Shown here in pieces: positions 61,543 through 64,000 of a stretch of DNA of 64,000 bases. The stretch is from Brachybacterium sp. SGAir0954. GTDB lineage: Bacteria > Actinomycetota > Actinomycetes > Actinomycetales > Dermabacteraceae. The translations under genes and the position numbers were made by a program. Position 1 is the first letter of the stretch. The number at the start of each line of letters is the position of its first letter. Location of the stretch: the NCBI RefSeq assembly GCF_005490785.1, contig NZ_CP027295.1:2728001-2792000 (forward strand), read 5' to 3'. The notes beneath the pieces are model-generated. The model was not told the origin of the DNA, did not search any database, and was given only the letters and a program-made list of their open reading frames with translations.

Positions 61543-62784
61543 ATGGCACCCCTGGAGATCACCGCGTCCCGTGCGGATCCGGCCCTGCTGGACCTGCCCT
61601 GGGAGCAGCCGCTGGAGGACTGGCCCGACGAGATCCTGGCCGCCCTCCCCCGCGGCATCTCCCGTCACGTGGTCCGCTTCGCCCGGGTCTCGGGCCGTGT
61701 GCTCGCCCTCAAGGAGATCGACCACACGCTCGCCCGCCGCGAGTACGACATGCTCAAGGTCCTGGGCCGGCTCGGCATCCCCGCGGTGACGCCGTTCGCG
61801 GTGATCTCCGGCCGCACGACGCCGCAGGGCGATCCGCTGGACGCCGTGCTCATCACCCGGCACCTGCAGTTCTCGCTCCCCTACCGCGCCGTGTTCAGCC
61901 AGGTCTCCCGGCAGGACACCGCGCACCGGCTGCTCGACGCGCTCGCGGTGCTCCTCGTGCGTCTGCACCTCGAGGGCTTCTACTGGGGCGACGTGTCACT
62001 GTCCAACACGCTCTTCCGCCGTGACGCGGGCGCCTTCGCCGCGTACATCGTGGACGTCGAGACCGGCAGCCTGCACGAGCAGCTCTCCGACGGCCAGCGC
62101 AGCTACGATCTCGACCTGGCCCGCACGAACATCATCGGCGAGCTCATGGACCTCCAGGCCGGGGACATGATCGACCCGGAGTCGGACCCGGTCGAGGTGG
62201 GCGACGACCTCGTGCGCCGCTACAACGACCTCTGGGACGCGCTCACCGCGCGGGAGCAGTTCTCCACGGACGACCGCTGGCGGGTCTCCGCCCGCATCGA
62301 GAAGCTCAACAAGCTCGGCTTCGACGTGGGCGAGCTCGAGATCACCACGGACCTCGACGGGACCTCGCTCTCGATCCGCCCCAAGGTCGTCGACGCGGGC
62401 CACCACGCCCGCCGGCTCATGCGGCTGACGGGCATCGACGCGCAGGAGAACCAGGCCCGCCGGCTGCTCAACGACCTCGACCACTACCGCGCCGCGACCG
62501 AGCAGCAGGCCGAGGAGGAGGAGTTCGTCGCCCACGAGTGGCTGCAGCGGCAGTACGAGCCCGTGGTGCGGGCGATCCCGCGCGGCATGCGCTCCAAGCT
62601 CGAGCCGCCCGAGTTCTTCCACGAGGTGCTCGAGCACAAGTGGTTCCTCTCCGAGGAGCGCGGCGCGGACGTCAGCCTCGACGACACGGTCCGGGACTAC
62701 ATCCTCACCGTGCTCGTCCACCGTCCCGACGAGAAGTCCCTCGTCACGACCGAGACCTCGGCGCTGCCGATCATCGAGTCCTGA
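61543..62784 (+). CDS. DUF4032 domain protein, kinase-like N-terminal half
   Basis: 413 residues. The first half looks like a lipopolysaccharide-kinase/Ser-Thr-kinase-like fold: VLALKEIDHTLARREYDML (Lys-Glu-type), HLEGFYWGDVSLSNTLF (catalytic loop with Asp and Asn) and AYIVDVETGSLHE (metal-binding Asp). The second half is the DUF4032 domain, rich in charged helices. It is therefore an atypical kinase of unknown target. It lies between a metabolic ABC ATPase and rlmB, with hairpins on both sides, so it is a single-gene unit. Confidence 0.88.
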   Translation: MAPLEITASRADPALLDLPWEQPLEDWPDEILAALPRGISRHVVRFARVSGRVLALKEIDHTLARREYDMLKVLGRLGIPAVTPFAVISGRTTPQGDPLDAVLITRHLQFSLPYRAVFSQVSRQDTAHRLLDALAVLLVRLHLEGFYWGDVSLSNTLFRRDAGAFAAYIVDVETGSLHEQLSDGQRSYDLDLARTNIIGELMDLQAGDMIDPESDPVEVGDDLVRRYNDLWDALTAREQFSTDDRWRVSARIEKLNKLGFDVGELEITTDLDGTSLSIRPKVVDAGHHARRLMRLTGIDAQENQARRLLNDLDHYRAATEQQAEEEEFVAHEWLQRQYEPVVRAIPRGMRSKLEPPEFFHEVLEHKWFLSEERGADVSLDDTVRDYILTVLVHRPDEKSLVTTETSALPIIES

Positions 62785-62789
62785 ACCCG

Positions 62790-62855
62790 CCGGGGCCGCT
62801 CACGGCCCCGGGCGCACGAGAGGGGCGGCACCGTCCGGTGCCGCCCCTCTCGTGC
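62790..62855. terminator. Two tandem hairpins between DUF4032 and rlmB
   Basis: The first is 9 bp (62790-62798 with 62803-62811). The second is a perfect 19 bp (62814-62832 with 62837-62855), loop GTCC. They separate two convergent genes. Confidence 0.85.
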
Positions 62856-62868
62856 TGGTGGAGCGAGG

Positions 62869-63807
62869 TCAGGCGCGGCCCTGCGCGGCGCGCACGCCGG
62901 CGATCTCGTAGAGGGAGATCGCGGCGGCGACGGAGGCGTTGAGGGACTCCGTGCGGCCGGCCATCGGGATCGAGACGACCTGGTCCGCGGTCTCGCGCGC
63001 GAGCCGGGACAGGCCCTTGCCCTCCGCGCCGACGACCAGCACGACCGGCTGGGTGCCGAGCTCGAGCTCGCGGCTGGTGACGTCGCCGTCCGCGTCCAGG
63101 CCCAGCACGAACACGCCCTGGGACTTGAGCGAGGAGAGCGTGCGGTTGAGGTTCGTGACCTGGGCGACGCGCACGCGGCCGGCGGCGCCCGCCGCGACCT
63201 TCCAGACGCTCGCGGTCATCGACACGCTGCGACGCTCGGGGAGGATCACGCCGTGCGCGCCGAAGGCGTCGGCGCTGCGGAGGATCGCTCCGAGGTTGCG
63301 GGGATCGGTGATGCCGTCCAGGGCGATCAGCAGCGGCGGCTCGAAGGCGTCGGAGGCGATCTGCAGGAGCTCGTCGACCTCCGCGTATTGGTACGGAGGG
63401 ATCGTCAGCGAGACGCCCTGGTGCACCGCGTGGTCGGTGCGGCGGTCCAGGTCGGAGCGGGGCACCTCGGTGACGGGGAGGTTGCGCGCGGCGGCGAGGC
63501 GCATGATCTCGCGCACCCGCTCGTCGACCTCGATGCGGGTCATGAGCATGAGCTGGGTCGCGGGGACCTCCTCGCGCAGTGCCTCGAGCACAGAGTTGCG
63601 CCCGGCGACCTGGTCGCTGCCGGGACTCGCCTTCGCGCCGGAGCTCTTCTTCGCGCCGCCCGCGTAGGCCTTGTGACCGGGGCGGTCCTGGGCCTTGGGC
63701 GTGGGGCCCTTGCCCTCGAGGGCGCGACGGCGCACACCGCCGGAGCCGACGGTCGCGCCCTTCTTCGAATGGCGCATGGCGCCGCGCCGTGAGCTGTTGC
63801 CTGCCAT
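62869..63807 (-). CDS. rlmB: 23S rRNA (guanosine(2251)-2'-O)-methyltransferase
   Basis: 312 residues. The N-terminal 60 residues are basic and disordered (SGGVRRRALEGKGPTPKAQD region). The substrate-binding domain begins at VAGRNSVLEALREEVPA, and the SPOUT fold has the knot motifs DPRNLGAILRSADAFGAHGV, VLVVGAEGKGLSR and IPMAGRTESLNASVAAAISL. GAAGGAA precedes the ATG. The cysS gene ends 15 bases upstream on the same strand, a common actinobacterial pair. Confidence 0.96.
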   Translation of the reverse strand: MAGNSSRRGAMRHSKKGATVGSGGVRRRALEGKGPTPKAQDRPGHKAYAGGAKKSSGAKASPGSDQVAGRNSVLEALREEVPATQLMLMTRIEVDERVREIMRLAAARNLPVTEVPRSDLDRRTDHAVHQGVSLTIPPYQYAEVDELLQIASDAFEPPLLIALDGITDPRNLGAILRSADAFGAHGVILPERRSVSMTASVWKVAAGAAGRVRVAQVTNLNRTLSSLKSQGVFVLGLDADGDVTSRELELGTQPVVLVVGAEGKGLSRLARETADQVVSIPMAGRTESLNASVAAAISLYEIAGVRAAQGRA

Positions 63808-63822
63808 GGGGTTCCTTCTTCC

Positions 63823-64000
63823 TCAGCTGCGCGGTGCGAGCGTCCAGCGGGCGCCGTCGGCCCCGTCCTCGACGCGGATGCCGGCAGCGGTCAGGGCATC
63901 GCGGATCTCGTCCGCGCGCGCCCAGTCCTTGTCCGCACGGGCGGCCGCCCGTGCGCTCAGCTGTGCCTGGACGAGCGCGTCCAGGGCGTGGTGCTCGGTC
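63823..64000 (-). CDS. cysS: Cysteinyl-tRNA synthetase, C-terminal part (cut by window edge)
   Basis: Only the last 58 residues are present. The reading [19 protein letters not shown] followed by a short stretch ending WTLAPRS is the standard C-terminus of CysS. Partial because the window ends. It precedes rlmB by 15 bases and is probably co-transcribed with it. Confidence 0.93.
   Translation of the reverse strand, partial: TEHHALDALVQAQLSARAAARADKDWARADEIRDALTAAGIRVEDGADGARWTLAPRS

Overview
The window reads as chromosome from a high-GC Gram-positive bacterium (Actinomycetota, order Micrococcales; the gene set and sequence style suggest Dermabacteraceae/Brachybacterium, but that genus call is an inference). 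The reasons are the very high GC with strong third-position G/C bias, Lsr2, a ThiD-TenA fusion, a FolB-FolK fusion, a DUF3180-folK-folP-folE-ftsH-hpt-tilS block, an ArgA-type N-acetylglutamate synthase and a mannosyltransferase divergent from rsmI. Coding density is high, with many 1-4 base ATGA/GTGA overlaps. I see no insertion sequence, integrase, prophage or CRISPR array.

Layout. 1-8.5 kb: rpmF, rsmI divergent from a protein O-mannosyltransferase, malQ, luxS, a LysR effector-domain protein without HTH, a WXG100-like protein with a possible EspG-like partner, and a small PH-like protein. 8.5-12 kb: an alpha/beta hydrolase, a 111-aa unknown, a CDF transporter coupled to a formate/nitrite transporter, then two SMR genes behind a guanidine-III riboswitch. 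12-17 kb: TetR regulator divergent from a sugar isomerase-oxidoreductase pair; GntR regulator overlapping an MFS gene. 17-22 kb: TPP riboswitch, thiM-thiE-thiD/tenA, then DUF6314 and a short Mur-type ligase in the same run; a 43-aa YDPxGG repeat ORF lies beyond. 22-24.7 kb: YdhK lipoprotein facing a two-component system. 24.8 kb: tRNA-Ala(CGC).

25-34 kb: inositol monophosphatase-like, FAD oxidase, PLP aldolase/racemase-like and a SepX-like membrane protein in one run; rimJ divergent from the 5-formyl-THF cyclo-ligase; fmdB, a SAF-domain protein, mscL, mutY. 33.5-43.5 kb: argA, dedA, clpC, mqo, then lutA-lutB-lutC-aldose epimerase joined by overlapping starts and stops. 43.5-58 kb is almost all on the minus strand: dacB-tilS-hpt-ftsH-folE-folP-folBK-DUF3180-two PH-domain proteins-DUF2520-panC, then lysS, a small membrane protein and lsr2. 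58-64 kb: ppa, an unknown, peptide deformylase, an MsmK/UgpC-type ABC ATPase, a DUF4032 kinase-like protein, rlmB and the 3' end of cysS.

Regulation visible in the sequence: two riboswitches, several palindromic operators beside regulator genes, long perfect GC hairpins at gene ends without clear T tracts, and about twenty genes whose start codon sits 6-7 bases after a TAnnnT-like -10 box, the arrangement expected for leaderless mRNAs. I did not find an unmistakably new multi-gene system. The best candidates for new biology are the WXG100/EspG-like pair (6041-7961), the DUF6314 plus Mur-ligase extension of the thiamine operon (20077-21824) and the YDPxGG micro-ORF (21883-22014).
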